From: Epiperipatus broadwayi
Taxonomy: Eukaryota > Onychophora > Udeonychophora > Euonychophora > Peripatidae
Direction: 5' to 3'
Assembly (NCBI GenBank): GCA_028023455.1
Contig: JAQFVV010000316.1
Coordinates: 750,783-814,782, forward strand
Length of the DNA: 64,000 nt
Shown: piece by piece, positions 1 to 11,549 of the stretch
Layout of the letters: the number at the start of each line of letters is the position of its first letter
Numbering within the stretch: the stretch's first letter is position 1
Notes under the pieces: generated by a model
Databases searched by the model: none
What the model was told of the DNA's origin: nothing
What the model saw: the letters and a program-made list of their open reading frames with translations, nothing else
Made by a program: the position numbers and the translations under genes

Positions 1-710
1 CGAATTTATGTAGAAATTATGTCACTCTAACTTCTCATATTACTGGACCATTATATATCCATATATATTAATAGTAGACGAATGGGATGAACTTATATTT
101 AAAAATGAAATAATTTTAAATTATATTTCATCTTTAATTAATATTAAGAAATAAAAAAAACAACAACTTACATTTAATCCTCCAATTTATGCTTATTGTC
201 CATATGGATCATTTCATCACTTAAAAAAAAAGCAATAATATAAAAATTAAGTATGTTAAAATATATTTGAAATATAAGAATAAATCTTTAAATTAAATTA
301 AAACTTATTTTTCTTTTTGAAAGCCATAAGATAAAAAGTTTCCATTGCACAATGCCAAGACCAGATGAATTAAATTTTTCCATTTTCCTCACAAGACTCT
401 CACCTTCACATAGAAATGAAAATCAATTTATATACTGTTAAGCAGCCAAAAACTAGATCGAAAGAGTAATCAGTGCTAAAATAATCCATCATCCATAATA
501 ATGCTGGAGTGAACATTTCTATTTACATTTATCTGTTCTATAAAAAAATATTTATTTCATAAATATAAATATTTATTACATAAATATTTTTTGATTCACG
601 TAAAAATTTACTAATATGGGTAAAATATCATTATTTCAAAATATTTAATTTTTTTGGACTTAAAGATTTTATGGATATGAACAAAATTATTTAAATAATC
701 ATAATTTAAA
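1..710. other. AT-rich intergenic stretch, nothing recognised
   Basis: No open frame of meaningful length, RNA gene or repeat family was recognised here. The sequence is AT-rich with homopolymer runs. It ends at the TA dinucleotide that precedes the Tigger-type terminal sequence at 713. Confidence 0.6.
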
Positions 711-845
711 TACACCTGGGTCTTGTTTTATGCAGATTATTTTAATGTAATTTTGAAGTTATGCGATTCATGTTACTTCTTAATATCTTTCATATTTCAC
801 TTGTCGTCGGAGAAGGACCTCATTCTGGGTGCTTTTTCCTTTTTT

Positions 846-965
846 TTTCTTGATTTCTATTAAATCTCGTATTCCTGAGCGGTGACATGGGCTAACGCCG
901 GAAAAAATAAAAAATTTTTTTTTTTTACGTATCTGCCTACTTTAAAATTTTCTAGGTTCAAATGC
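846..965. repeat. Unclassified dispersed repeat, copy 1
   Basis: This segment contains TGGGCTAACGC, then an A-run and a T-run, then TACGTATCTG and TTTTCTAGGTT. The same motifs recur in the same order near 3545-3650. The two copies share order and spacing but not full identity, which marks an old dispersed repeat. It may be tRNA-derived, but no clear box B is visible. Confidence 0.5.
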
Positions 966-3544
966 CTAGATGCCCTGTAGTGCGTTACAAAGTTTTATCC
1001 GGATCGTACACTGCTTCAATCTGGGGCGATCTTTAATAAACCACAAATACCCGAGAAATTTGCAAAAGAAATATTTTTCTGTTTACATAAAGTTTCTTTA
1101 AATCTGATAAAAGCACTGCAGAAAGAAATAGCACATATATTAAACAGAAAGTATAAATAATTCTAAACTGTATTTGTAAAAGAAAGTCAAAAGGTTGGAT
1201 TGAAGTTTTTGTTGTTGTAATATAAATTATACTTAATGTGAAGGGCCAGTAAGTTTATGATCGAAATGTGGTGCTTATGGTGAGTACCTTTGGGAATTAC
1301 TTCAGTGTAACCTATGTATGCTTTCAATCAGTCATAAATAAGTTGGTGGTGTTTATAATTGGCGGAAATAGCCGTTTAACCATTATTTCTTAAAACATAT
1401 TTATCTCAATGCACCTTTTTAAATAAATAATTTATAAAATTTGCTTGTCATTGTGTGTAAAATAAAATGGATTAAAAAAAAAAAAGTTAGATCGGTGGGA
1501 GGAGAATGTAAATGGTCCTTGGAAAACGATAGAAAATTTTTCTTTTTGAAAGTCTTTTTGTAAAATATTAAGGATGTTTTGTAAATGTCTTTGTCAATCA
1601 TGTGAATTACTACCCTAAGAAAATATTTTTTTGATCATTTTTTTTAAGTACTTTCTGATATGTACGAGCACAGCGTTGTTACTTGTTGTTTTTATTTTAA
1701 ACATGAAGTAAATAAAAAGTTCGCATTTAAAATTTTCTTTTAGAATTAAAAATTGAAATTAAATATCATCTTAAACTCTATATATTAAATGCCAGATACT
1801 GAAAAATTATTAAAATAAAACTTTATTAAAGAAAAAGTATTTTAAACTAAATTTTAAAAGATTTGGAGATGAAATTATATCTTTAAATTTATCTTTAAAT
1901 ATATTTTGATTTGAAAAGGTAATTAATCAGAAATGGAAATGATTGTTAATTAGTTAAATGAAACACTCGGATTTAAATGTAAAACGGTAGAAAGAAAAAA
2001 TAGAAACTGTTAGAAATAAGAAGAAATCCCTTGGAATGGGCCTCAACGAAAGGATCATCTCATCGATGCGTAATGTTAAGTCAATCCTTCGAATAATATA
2101 AAGGAAAAGGAAATTATTAATTAGTGCTAGTTATTGATGATTATTAGATGTAACAGTAGGTGTTAGTGTGAGGGGATTGAAAAAGCGCGTTAATCTTCAG
2201 TTCTGCTAAGAAAGGAAGAAAAATGATCGTTTCTACATTGAGGAAACTCCAAAAAATCTCGGATGGATAAATAAATAAGAACAGGATACATCTTCGGCGG
2301 TTGGATTCACGTTCAACCAAGAAATATGAAGATGAACTATTTAAATAACGAAGAACTTAAAATTTATAGAACAGTAAATTAAAAACTTTCAGATTTAAAT
2401 GATTGAATTTTATTCTATCTGAACATTATTTATTAATTAGTTATAATTTTATTTAATGTGTTTATTTTGTAAAATCATTTCCATTTATTTATTTTTGTTC
2501 TTTAAGTTTTATTATGATTTTTGTTTTCCGTTAAATTAATTATAAAAATGTTAAACTAAGTGGGGGAATGGCTGTATAGATTTGTAAAGTTATATTAGGG
2601 GAGGGTAATCTTGGGTTATTTATGTCATTGTTAGATTGGGTCAATGGATTGGATATATTGATGTAGTTAGTAGATATAATCGGAGGTTGCTCGGAGAATG
2701 TTTTATATATGCTCCCGTTTGCCTATGGAAGGAATTATAAGATGGAGAACGCATTCTTTCTAGGAGTTTTTTTATTGTTCTTCTCTAGATAGATGTATAT
2801 TCCTATCTGATTGAGAGTCAATGTCTTTCTTAATTCTTTTGGTGCTGCATTTCAGTATTCATTGAATACATCGATGTATCAGATGGATTGATGCCAGTTT
2901 GACTGAATTTTAGCCTAAGGTTAAATAGGGATGAGAATATTTTTAATTTCAATGAAATCTATGTAGTATTCAGACTCGATTCTAAATAAAAATGATTAAA
3001 TTTAAGTTGTTTATAGCGTTGATGGATTGTTTATCAGTTACTATGTTTTGCGTTTTCATATTTGATCAAAATATATAACATTCGATAAATAATGATACCT
3101 CACGGTGAGTATCTAAAATGTATTTATTAGGATGTCTTTTAAGTTATTGGTGACAATGCAAGTATCTTATGGTGAATACTATTGGGTTACATATAAATTT
3201 CCCTCCAATTGTCAGTAATAATAATTTTATATTTTGATCGCTATGCTTACTTGGAATGTTTTTAACCGTGTAATCTATGTAACGATCTATAGCAACTTAT
3301 TATAACAAGCTTCTATAATCCCATCTGTGAACTTAATTAAAATGTAAAATTAGAATATAATAGTAATTAAATGTAAATTAAAGTCAAAAATCAAAGTTAA
3401 AAAGAATGTAAAAATTAAAATGTAAAACTAATACTAAAATAATTTAAATCTTATATATATGTGCATAAATAGATGTATGTTAATTACTGGCAGTGGCTTA
3501 TTTTATTCTTTATATATATACTCTTAGATTATCTTATTAAATCT
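966..3544. other. Non-coding AT-rich sequence, nothing recognised
   Basis: Only short chance frames are present, and no protein similarity was recognised. It lies between the two inverted Tigger-type ends and may be captured or decayed internal transposon sequence. Confidence 0.5.
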
Positions 3545-3655
3545 CTGCTATTCCACTGAGCTAGTGTGGGCTAACGCGGAACAAAATATTTAAAAAAAAA
3601 TTTTTTTGTTACGTATCTGTCTTTATAAATTTTCTAGGTTAAATGTAGATGGTAA
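3545..3655. repeat. Unclassified dispersed repeat, copy 2
   Basis: This is the second copy of the repeat at 846-965. It shows GTGGGCTAACGC, an A/T-run, TTACGTATCTG and TTTTCTAGGTT in the same order. Confidence 0.5.
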
Positions 3656-4487
3656 GGAGATGGTTAGTGTTTGGATTACACTATATTTATTATATATCAA
3701 GAAATTTAAATTATTAATAACTTATATTTTAACTTGAAATACTTTTTTTTTCCAAAACTATAACATTATATTAGCAGCTAACGTGAATATGGCCTGAAAC
3801 TGTATTTAGAATCTTAGCTTCTATGTAAATAACCTACTTATACTAATGAGTAAATAATAATAATAGATTTATACTTATGTATAAAAATATCACAATAAAT
3901 ATTCAAAAATTTTAAACTTTTAAAATGTATTTTGTTAGATATAACAGAAATAAATATTTTTTTAGATTTTTAAAATAAATAGTAACAAAGATTTTATTGA
4001 TTTTGTAAACTGAAAATAATTTTTCTAATGATAATGTATAATCTTTTTGTTTTGATTGCGATCTCATTTTTTAAATATAGAAACAGAAAACCATTAACAC
4101 AGTATAAGACTGAAAGTGGCGCTAGTTGTACATCACATCATGAATCTGATTTCTTACTAGTTCACAAACGCATATTGTCAAATAGTGGTAATGATTAAAA
4201 TATGTATGAAAAAATGTAAAATTAAATACTGTAGTTAATAAAAAAAGTTTGTCTTGTATTAATTTTTTCAAATATTTGAAATTTTTTATTAGTCATATTT
4301 TATTTCATTATTTTTTTATGCAAATTTTAAAGTAATTTTTCCTTGTTGCTTTGCTTTTATGCGATTTCTGAAAATTTCAGAACACATCCCCCATTTTTCA
4401 AGGTAAGTTAAGTCTATTTTTGTGCAATTTCTTTTGTGCTCATTTTCTGAGAAACATATCTACAGCATAAAATGAGACCCAGGTGTA

Positions 4488-5032
4488 ATATGTAAAAAAA
4501 ATTTTTTTTTATAAATAAAGTAGAAAAAAGCAAAGTAATTCACTTCTCATTTAATTTGCCATTTTTGGAAAATATCAGAGATCTTAGGAATCTAAACTTG
4601 TTATAAAACAATTAGAAATTGCAGAAATATTGTGGTTTTATAAAAACATTAGAGACCTTTTTGATTTTATGATTTATTTGAGCCTCAAATGTTTTTATGA
4701 AATGACAATATTTCTGAAATTTTCAGTTGTTTTATAACAAGTGTAGATGGCAGCTGTAAGCAGTTTGCATTGATTTTCATAAAACACTTAACAAAATGTA
4801 GTTTTTACAGACTATTAGTAGCTATGATTATGAGAGCAGTCTCTCGAAAGCCCTTAGCTAAATTTAAATACTAGCTTCATTGTCTGTGTGTTATACACAT
4901 ATATGTACTGTAAGATCTCTGATATTTTCCAAGAATGGAAAATTAACTGAGAAGCAGATTATTTTGTAATTTTACTTTTTAGTCAGCTATTTATATGAAA
5001 GTATTATTAAAAAAAATTTTTGTTTACATATT
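4488..5032. repeat. Nested foldback with Penelope-like tail inside
   Basis: Outer arms at about 4488-4587 and 4911-5032 are inverted copies; for example, TTGGAAAATATCAGAGATCT recurs inverted near 4911. An inner foldback has arms at about 4601-4654 and 4687-4742. Between them, 4795-4915 matches the sequence downstream of the Penelope-like fragment at 56310-56440, sharing a short stem-loop followed by GAAAGC. It has no coding capacity. Confidence 0.65.
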
Positions 5033-5314
5033 ATATTTTTACTTTTTAGTTATATTATATATTACTTTAAAAAATGGTTAATACTAGAAAAAAATTCTGA
5101 CAAAAATTATAATTTAATAATAAAACATGAAAAAAAAATAAGCCAAAAAATTATAGAACTCTATATAAAATTATCAGTATTAACAAAATTTTATTTTCTA
5201 AATGTAATATTTCTGTTAGCTCAGTTATTAAAGAGTTTTTTTTTGGGGGGGAGGGATATAAGGATGTGAGTTCTAAATGGGAACAATTATTTTCTCATTG
5301 TTAAAAATTCCCAA

Positions 5315-5407
5315 GCGTTGGTGGCCTAGCGGTTAGCATAGCTGCCTTCCAAGCAGCTGGACCGGGTTCGCTTCCCGTTCTACGCATTTGACACATGAAA
5401 AAAAAAT
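5315..5407 (+). repeat. tRNA-Gly-derived SINE
   Basis: A 72-nt head at 5315-5386 closely resembles tRNA-Gly(UCC): GCGTTGGTGG start, TAGCGGTTAGCA D-arm, CTTCCAA anticodon loop and GGGTTCGCTTCCC T-arm. The acceptor stem has a mismatch, and the usual T-loop A is C, so it is not a convincing functional tRNA. A short tail TTTGACACATG and an A-run follow, exactly as in the copy at 51230. Similar flanks (AAAATTCCCA and AAAAATCCCA) suggest a target duplication. Confidence 0.85.
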
Positions 5408-5952
5408 CCCAAATGTGGACATACAGACAGAAACATATACAGATAGCGCAAGTTAATATAAAAGCATTTAAAAAGAAAAAATATTTAAAAAGTATTCCTG
5501 TACTTGTTGTTTTAAAAAGATTATTAAGGAAAAAATTAAACGATATTAATTGAAGAACATTGAATGTAATTTATTAATTAAAAAAATAAAATGAACAAAA
5601 TCAAATATAATTTATTAGTATAGTCTAAATATAATTCACAAAGTAAATACATTTTGATATGATTTTTTAACAATTCAACATTTTATTAATGAGAGCATTA
5701 TAAAAATTGTACTTCTTGTGACATTTTGATGTTAATCGAAGTTTTCAAAAATAAGTTTTTAAATTTGAAAGTTTTGGAATAATGAATGATATTCCGCTTG
5801 TTATATTTTTGCCCAATCGATAAACTTTCTTTTTAAAACAATTTTTTTTAAAAAGATTACTGAAATAAATATTTTTTTTTTTTTATCTAACATGTTATGT
5901 ATACATCCATTCAATATTCTTAATAATATATTAGTTATATTTTCAGTAATAG
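5408..5952. other. AT-rich, nothing recognised
   Basis: No gene or repeat family was recognised between the two SINEs. Confidence 0.5.
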
Positions 5953-6055
5953 ATTTTTTTTTTCATGTGTCATAGCATCGGCCGGGAAGCGAACCCGCTA
6001 ACCCGGGACAACTGCATGTAAGGCAGCCGTGCTGACCACTCGACAACCAATGCTT
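5953..6055 (-). repeat. tRNA-derived SINE, long variable-arm subfamily
   Basis: Read on the minus strand, it starts AAGCATTGGTTGTCGAG, has a D-arm-like GTGGTCAGCACGGC, a box B GGGTTCGCTTCCC and the tail GCTATGACACATGAAAA. An extra segment between the anticodon arm and box B lengthens the variable region relative to the 5315 copy. It belongs with the copies at 35028 and 38822. Confidence 0.85.
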
Positions 6056-7084
6056 CTTTAAAAAAACTATAATAGTTGAAAAAAAAATAATGGCTACTTT
6101 CTTGAGTCAAAATAACATTATTAAATGAAAAGTAAATCTATTACATCGCTCTTACTTCCTAAACATATTTAATAATTCAATGAATTTTAATTATATTTTT
6201 TCACTTTGCTTAATTTCATATCAATTATAACTTTTACATCCTCATCTTTCCTTATTGGCTACTCATTTCATTTTTATTTAATACACTTCTATTAAGAAAG
6301 ATAAAATATTTATTTAGCATTATACTCTTCCCATATTTTTATTAAACTCTCCCCCAATAACATCATTTTTGCTTCAATTATTATATTTCCAAGGTTTGCC
6401 ATTCAAATTATTTTATTTTGTTATAACTTTATACATCTACTATATGTCTACATCCATTATCTTTTATCTTTTTACACTCATTGCTTTCTATCCTCCTACA
6501 TTCTTTGCTTTCTTTTTACTACATTTTTGTTTTCTATTTATCTACAATCCATATCTTCTATCTCCCAACATGTCTTCTATTCTACTTCTACATTTCTTTT
6601 TTTATTTATTAAGGAAAATACACGTACAATTACAATATAAATCTTGTTGGTATACATTTGTTTAGATTTATTACACTTATTATAACAATCATTAGTAAAT
6701 AATTTTCCTCATTAGAAAATGTACCTGTTTGATACATTAGTTATTATTATGACAAATTAATTTCATGATCAGAGTGAGAAGCTCATCGTTCAAACTTAGT
6801 CTATAATTATTATGTAACTAGTTTTATATCAGAACAACTGGCTCTTCATTTAATGACTTAGCCAGTGATCATTGTGCAGTATATATTTTGATTGGCAGTG
6901 ATCCTTTGTCATTCGCCATCTAACTGGACCTTTATTTTTTAGCCTTGAATTAATTTTTAATTAGTATGTCTGAGGATAGGCTCTTCATCCAGTGGTTTAA
7001 GTTGCCCCCAAGTGTCCCTGAAGAACTTTTCCGGCATTAATAAGGATCCCTGAACATAGTCCTTTGAATAAATTTTTTACATAC
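6056..7084. other. AT-rich, nothing recognised
   Basis: A 98-codon hydrophobic open frame at 6369-6665 (+) is T-rich and low in complexity. It has no recognisable domain, so I treat it as chance. Confidence 0.5.
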
Positions 7085-7372
7085 CTCCTATGGTTCATTA
7101 CTTCCTTGCTTAAAAACAAAATAATTCCTAATTAACCACATAGCATAAAGCAGGAACATTCCCATTCTAATCGCATCAAAAACACCACTTCTTATAGCAT
7201 CCTTGATTCTTACATTTTTCATGTTAGCTGGCAGTACTCTAGTTATGATATTTTGTCTAGCAGGACTCAAAAATGGGCAAGCGGTAAAAATATGTCCAAT
7301 AGTTTCATCCGCTACTTTACATAAGCTACATAGTGGTTCTATTTTAGAGAATTTTCTATGATTTACCAAAAA
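7085..7372 (-). pseudogene. LINE ORF2 C-terminal zinc-knuckle fragment
   Basis: A roughly 90-residue frame carries C-x2-C-x8-H-x4-C (CSLC then GHIFTAC), the zinc motif found after reverse transcriptase in many LINE ORF2 proteins. The same spacing and the following RSGVFDAIR/LLYAMW region match the C-terminus of the plus-strand LINE at 20.4-23.6 kb, so both belong to one clade. There is no reverse transcriptase upstream and no AUG at the homologous start, so this is a truncated relic. Confidence 0.8.
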
Positions 7373-8266
7373 ATGATTCTATATTTCTTGTCTTCTATTT
7401 TTTTTACATTTCTTTCTTTCTACTTTCCTAAAGTCTATATCTTATATTTTCCTACATTTCTTCCCTAACCATTCATTGTTAAGTCTTTATATATTTTTGT
7501 ATGTAATACACAATTTTATCTTATTTTCATTTTTTTTTTACGTTATTTTATTGTTAAATCAAGACTTTTTTGTTCATTAGTATTTGTCTGAAGTTTGTGA
7601 TGATTGTATATTCTTAGATGTGATATGTTGGACTATTTCCATCATCTATGAGTGAATGTTAAATGTATAGAAAATTTTAAACTTTATTTAAACTTTCCAA
7701 ATAGAAACAACTGTTAGTAATAACACACAAATAGACAACTTAGGTTCATTTTTATTGTTTTTTCACCTCCCTATAGGATCTTCATTAAATATTTTTCATT
7801 ATTCCTTTGAATTTATATGATAAAGTTTTTGTATACAATAAATGTAATTTTTTTTTATTAATATCCTTTTTTTTTCATAGTTGAAAACTTCTTGTAGTTT
7901 AAAGACATTAGTTTCAGATCTGCTAAGTTGTGGTCCTAATATTTGGCAATTTCAGAATGCTATCATGCTGTTTAAATATATACATTCTAGCATTATTTTA
8001 AAACAATATATTCATTATTATCATGTTTTTTGTTTGTTATTACAAAAACGTATCCACCTTATATCTCTATCGTTTTTAATCATACAGTAAAAAGTTCTAT
8101 AATCTTATCTTTATTTTCTCTATTAACCCCTTTATTCCAATCCTTATTATTTTTATACATTTATTTTTGGATTTATTTTCAACAACCTATGTCAAATCCT
8201 TATTATAAATATATATATAAACAAAACAAGTTATAAATTTCGTAACTTGCCCTTAGCTTGCATTTT
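7373..8266. other. AT-rich, nothing recognised
   Basis: Two overlapping short frames (7881-8236) show no recognisable motif and T-rich composition. Nothing else was seen. Confidence 0.5.
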
Positions 8267-8444
8267 ATGATCACTAGATGGAGCTTTACCAATAGCTCCT
8301 AACAAGCTTTTGTTTACATAAATGCTGAGAGAGATAGAATTCAATATTTCTTTCATTGTCTCCAACCCCTAGACCATGGTTTTGAGCGTTTATGTAACCA
8401 AAAGCATTTTAGGAGCTATTGGTAAAGCTCCATCTAGTGATCAT
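8267..8444. mobile_element. Foldback MITE, 178 bp
   Basis: Near-perfect inverted arms of about 57 bases run inward from both ends: ATGATCACTAGATGGAGCTT at the left and its complement at the right. The loop of about 60 bases has no coding capacity. An (AC)n/(AT)n microsatellite abuts the right end (8450-8480). The superfamily is not determined because no target duplication is clear. Confidence 0.75.
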
Positions 8445-8449
8445 ATATA

Positions 8450-8481
8450 TACACACACACACACATATATATATATATATG
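8450..8481. repeat. (AC)n-(AT)n microsatellite
   Basis: An alternating dinucleotide run lies directly at the edge of the foldback MITE. Confidence 0.85.
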
Positions 8482-9660
8482 ATTGTTTTTACTACTGGAT
8501 CTAAAATAATATCTACATTATTCTGTTTGTTTTTATCACTAGAACAATAAATTTTCATTCTTTTTATGCTTCTGTTTACAAATGATCTAATATCTTTCAT
8601 AGTAATCTACAATAATGATCACATTTGTATTTTTTTATAATAATAAATTATTTATTTTTCATTCTAACATTAGTCCATAAATTCTAAGGCATTGGTAGGG
8701 AACTAGATTGTTGTGCTAGGCTTCAAAAAACAAAAGTTTTTCAGGGGTAGACTTCTATTTTTCTCTCCTGAATTATATATACAAATATCTATACATATAT
8801 TAATAAGATAAAGGTGCTTGCTTCAAATAGTATCACAAACATAAATGTGGAGGAAAGTGGCATTATTCAGCAGCTTCATTACCTATAAGGTAATGATAAT
8901 GATTTAAATTATTTTTTCTTTGTTATCTATCTAAAAATATTTAGAAATACAGCATTCAAATATTAATTATAGGGTAAGTTTTTTGAAAACAATCTAAGTC
9001 TATCTGTAACTTAGAAAACATTTCTAATTTCATATATGTCATAATTCTTGTTTTCATTATCAAATATGATCAGTCAATCTGCAGAAGACTGAAGCTCTAT
9101 TCAAATTTAATCAGATTCTTGGATTTATACCCCCCACCCCCCCAGATTGCTTCAAGCCACTTTGTTACCTACTTTACCTATATCATATTTGTTTGTTTTT
9201 CTGTGTCTTTTATAATTTTTTAGCATCTAGTTTTAGGTTTTAATTGATACTGTCATAATCTCTTCTAGTTAATTTTTTCAATAGTGCTAATGCCTATTTC
9301 ATTTTTGTTCTTTCTAACTAATCTCAACATCCATTTCTATGTATTATCCTGTAGAATCTGAGCCTCTATGTTGGATTTTTACTAAGTATCAAAGTTCCAG
9401 GTCCATAAGTAATCACAGGTAAAACTCATTTATTAAAAATTCTCTATTAAATATGATCCTATTTAAGAATATAGTAATATTACTTTTCACTATTAATTAT
9501 ATCTAAGAAAAAACTTTTTTAATTTTAACTTTATGATTTAATGTGTCCATTATGTTTGATCTATATTAATAATCAAACCAAGGTATTTATAATACTTCTA
9601 ATTTTTTATAGTATTTTCAGTTTTTAATTTCAATTTCTTTGAAAAGCATTGTAATATTAT
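8482..9660. other. AT-rich, nothing recognised
   Basis: From about 9240 faint similarity to the RTE 3' region may exist (ATCTCTTCTAG and a signature of antisense RTE UTR), which would be a very old copy. Otherwise nothing was recognised. Confidence 0.4.
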
Positions 9661-10364
9661 TTTAACATTCATCACCACCATCATCAACCATTATCAATCC
9701 CCTGCAGGATGAAGGTCTCTTCAAGTTCAATCCATCTTCTCCAATCTCTAGCCTCTCTTCTCCACACCAACACAGCACACTTTCTTATTTCATCCATCCA
9801 TCTCACATGTGGTCTCTTTCTGGGTCTTTTACAATGTCTTGGAATCCAGTTTAAGATTTTAATTGTCTATCTACTATCATCTCTTCTAGAAATATGTCCA
9901 TCACAACTTCACTTTAGTCTTTTAATTCTTTCAACAATGTCAGTAATACCTATTTGTTCTTTTACCCATGTATTGCATTTTTGATCTCTTCTTGTCATTC
10001 CTAACATGCATCTCTTCATATTTCTTTGAGTGGCATATTGCTCTTCTATGAAGTGTCCAAGTATAAGATCCATAAGTAAGAACTGATAAAATACATTTAC
10101 TAAAAATCTTCCTTTTCAAACACATAGACCTTTTTTCTTTTTAATATTAAGTTATTTCTACCAAAAGCATTCCAACCAAGTTTAATTGTATGATTAATTT
10201 CATCTATTATGTATCCATCTGTAGTAATAATATGACCATGGTGTTTGTAGTTGTTAATTTCTAATAACTCCTCATAATCAATCTTTATTTTCATATTTTG
10301 AAAAAATGCATTGAACATTACTTTAGTCTTTTTAACATTTACCTTTAATCCTAATTTCTTACTT

Positions 10365-10739
10365 TCATCTGATAATTCTTGCAAAATTTTCTAAATAAAG
10401 CTCTGAAGCATTATTTGCAAAAACAACTGCACCATCTGCAAAATCCAAATGACTTAAATAATCTCTATTTACTTTTACTTCTTTAACTTCACATTTTAAT
10501 CCACAAAATACACCCTTCTCAATGTTAATCTTGCTAGTATCATTATGTAATCTAATTGTGGCTGTTGCATTTTTATAAACATTTTTTAGAATAGAACAAT
10601 ATCCTGGGTTTAAACCTTGATGATCCAATGCTTTAATTACTGAAGAAATGTTTATAGAATGAAATGCCTTTTTAAAATCTACAAATCCAACATATAATGG
10701 CAACTCATATTCATTGGTTCTTTCTATAACTTCTCTCAA
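10365..10739 (-). pseudogene. RTE reverse transcriptase fragment
   Basis: A 124-codon open remnant of the palm domain. VGFVDFKKAFHSI is the first catalytic block, and the block after KNVYKNATATIRLH is characteristic of RTE-clade enzymes. The PQGD block between them has been lost, and the second catalytic aspartate is glycine (LDFADGAV). The adjacent frame 10100-10384 continues the thumb region (KKLGLKVNVKKTKVMFN) after a frameshift. It is catalytically dead as it stands. Confidence 0.85.
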
Positions 10740-11206
10740 TACTTGGATATGACTACTGTACTAAAACCACTTTTAAATCCAGCTTGTTCTTTTGGTTGAT
10801 TGAAATCCAATGTTCTCTATAGACGAGGTGTAATTATCTTGGTAAAAATTTTGTATAAAATTGACAAAATATCTTTATCACCTTTTAAAAATATTACTAT
10901 TAATTCTGCACTCTTCCAATCATGCAGCACATTTTTATCATTTAAAAGATTTGGTAAATAATTTTGCAAAATTTTTTTTTATTTCTTCACCTGCTTCTTT
11001 TAATATATTGATTATAATTCCATCATTACCTGGAGCCTTTCCTTTCTTCATAAATTTAATTGCATGTATCACTTCTTGATTTAAAATCCTGAGCAATTCC
11101 AAAGATATAATAGATGTAAGAAATACTTGTTCTTTAATACTCTATAATTCTTGATAGAATTCTTTTACCCATTACATGATGTCATCTCTCTCTTTAGTAA
11201 TAATTC

Positions 11207-11549
11207 ATATACATATATTGCTTATAATAATTTCTTTCATATACACTTCAATGCAAACAAATTTTCTTAAAAAAGCTTCTTTATTTTCCTTACAGTTTCG
11301 ACTGTCCAGCAGTCTTCATCAGAGTTACAATATTTGAATAATATAAATACATAACTATCACTTCATATATATAAAATATACACATATGTATATCAAAATA
11401 TACACATATGGCTTCTACATACATATATAGATATATAACTAAAAAAGTTTTTTAAAAAAAAATTGTTTGCATTGAAGTGTATATGAAAGAAGTTATTATA
11501 AGCAATATATGTATATAAAGATATGCAAAGAAAAATAAAAGAGAAGAAT
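11207..11549 (-). mobile_element. Foldback retroelement with hammerhead core, inserted in RTE
   Basis: Inverted arms of about 57 bases (11207-11270 and 11458-11516) bracket a core with a minus-strand hammerhead signature. The whole is flanked by a perfect 14-bp direct repeat, TTTAGTAATAATTC, at 11193-11206 and 11550-11563. That duplication, and the uninterrupted RTE sequence on either side, shows this is a later insertion. The segment right of the arm (11517-11549) has no partner at the left, so the ends are asymmetric, as in the other hammerhead foldbacks here. Confidence 0.8.
11293..11330 (-). ncRNA. Hammerhead ribozyme motif
   Basis: Minus strand: CUGAUGA (11316-11322), a 5-bp stem II GACUG/CAGUC closed by CUGGA (11300-11314), then GAAAC (GAAA at 11296-11299). 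An unpaired A precedes stem II. Stem III would be minimal, with UA as the cleavage dinucleotide. Stem I has two outer-core pairs, an internal loop, then weak AU pairing, so folding is less certain than the core. Short-stem-III hammerheads of this kind are known from Penelope-like elements. Confidence 0.65.

Larger units (their letters stand above)
713..4485 (+). mobile_element. Probable Tigger/pogo-type DNA transposon, non-coding remnant
   Basis: The left end reads CACCTGGGTCTTG directly after a TA, and the right end reads GAGACCCAGGTG directly before a TA. These are inverted copies of one terminus, and the TA duplication fits the Tc1/mariner superfamily. The first 75 bases match the 5' end, and about 4200-4485 match the 3' end, of the related element at 46333-47495, which keeps a transposase tail. 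No transposase frame survives between the ends, and the spacing (3.8 kb) is larger than usual for Tigger, so later insertions are likely. Two solo ends is an alternative reading. Confidence 0.55.

Noticed and set aside
4795-4915. Possible third hammerhead type in the Penelope-like tail (stem-loop followed by GAAAGC)
   Set aside because: All three copies (4.8, 26.3 and 56.3 kb) lack CUGANGA before the stem and agree with each other in the non-matching bases, so the core was probably never there.
5315-5386. Functional tRNA-Gly gene
   Set aside because: It has an acceptor-stem mismatch and a T-loop change, and shares its 3' tail with another diverged copy, which marks it as a SINE head.
6369-6665. 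98-codon hydrophobic membrane protein
   Set aside because: T-rich, low-complexity sequence yields Phe/Leu/Tyr-rich frames by chance. No motif or neighbour supports it.
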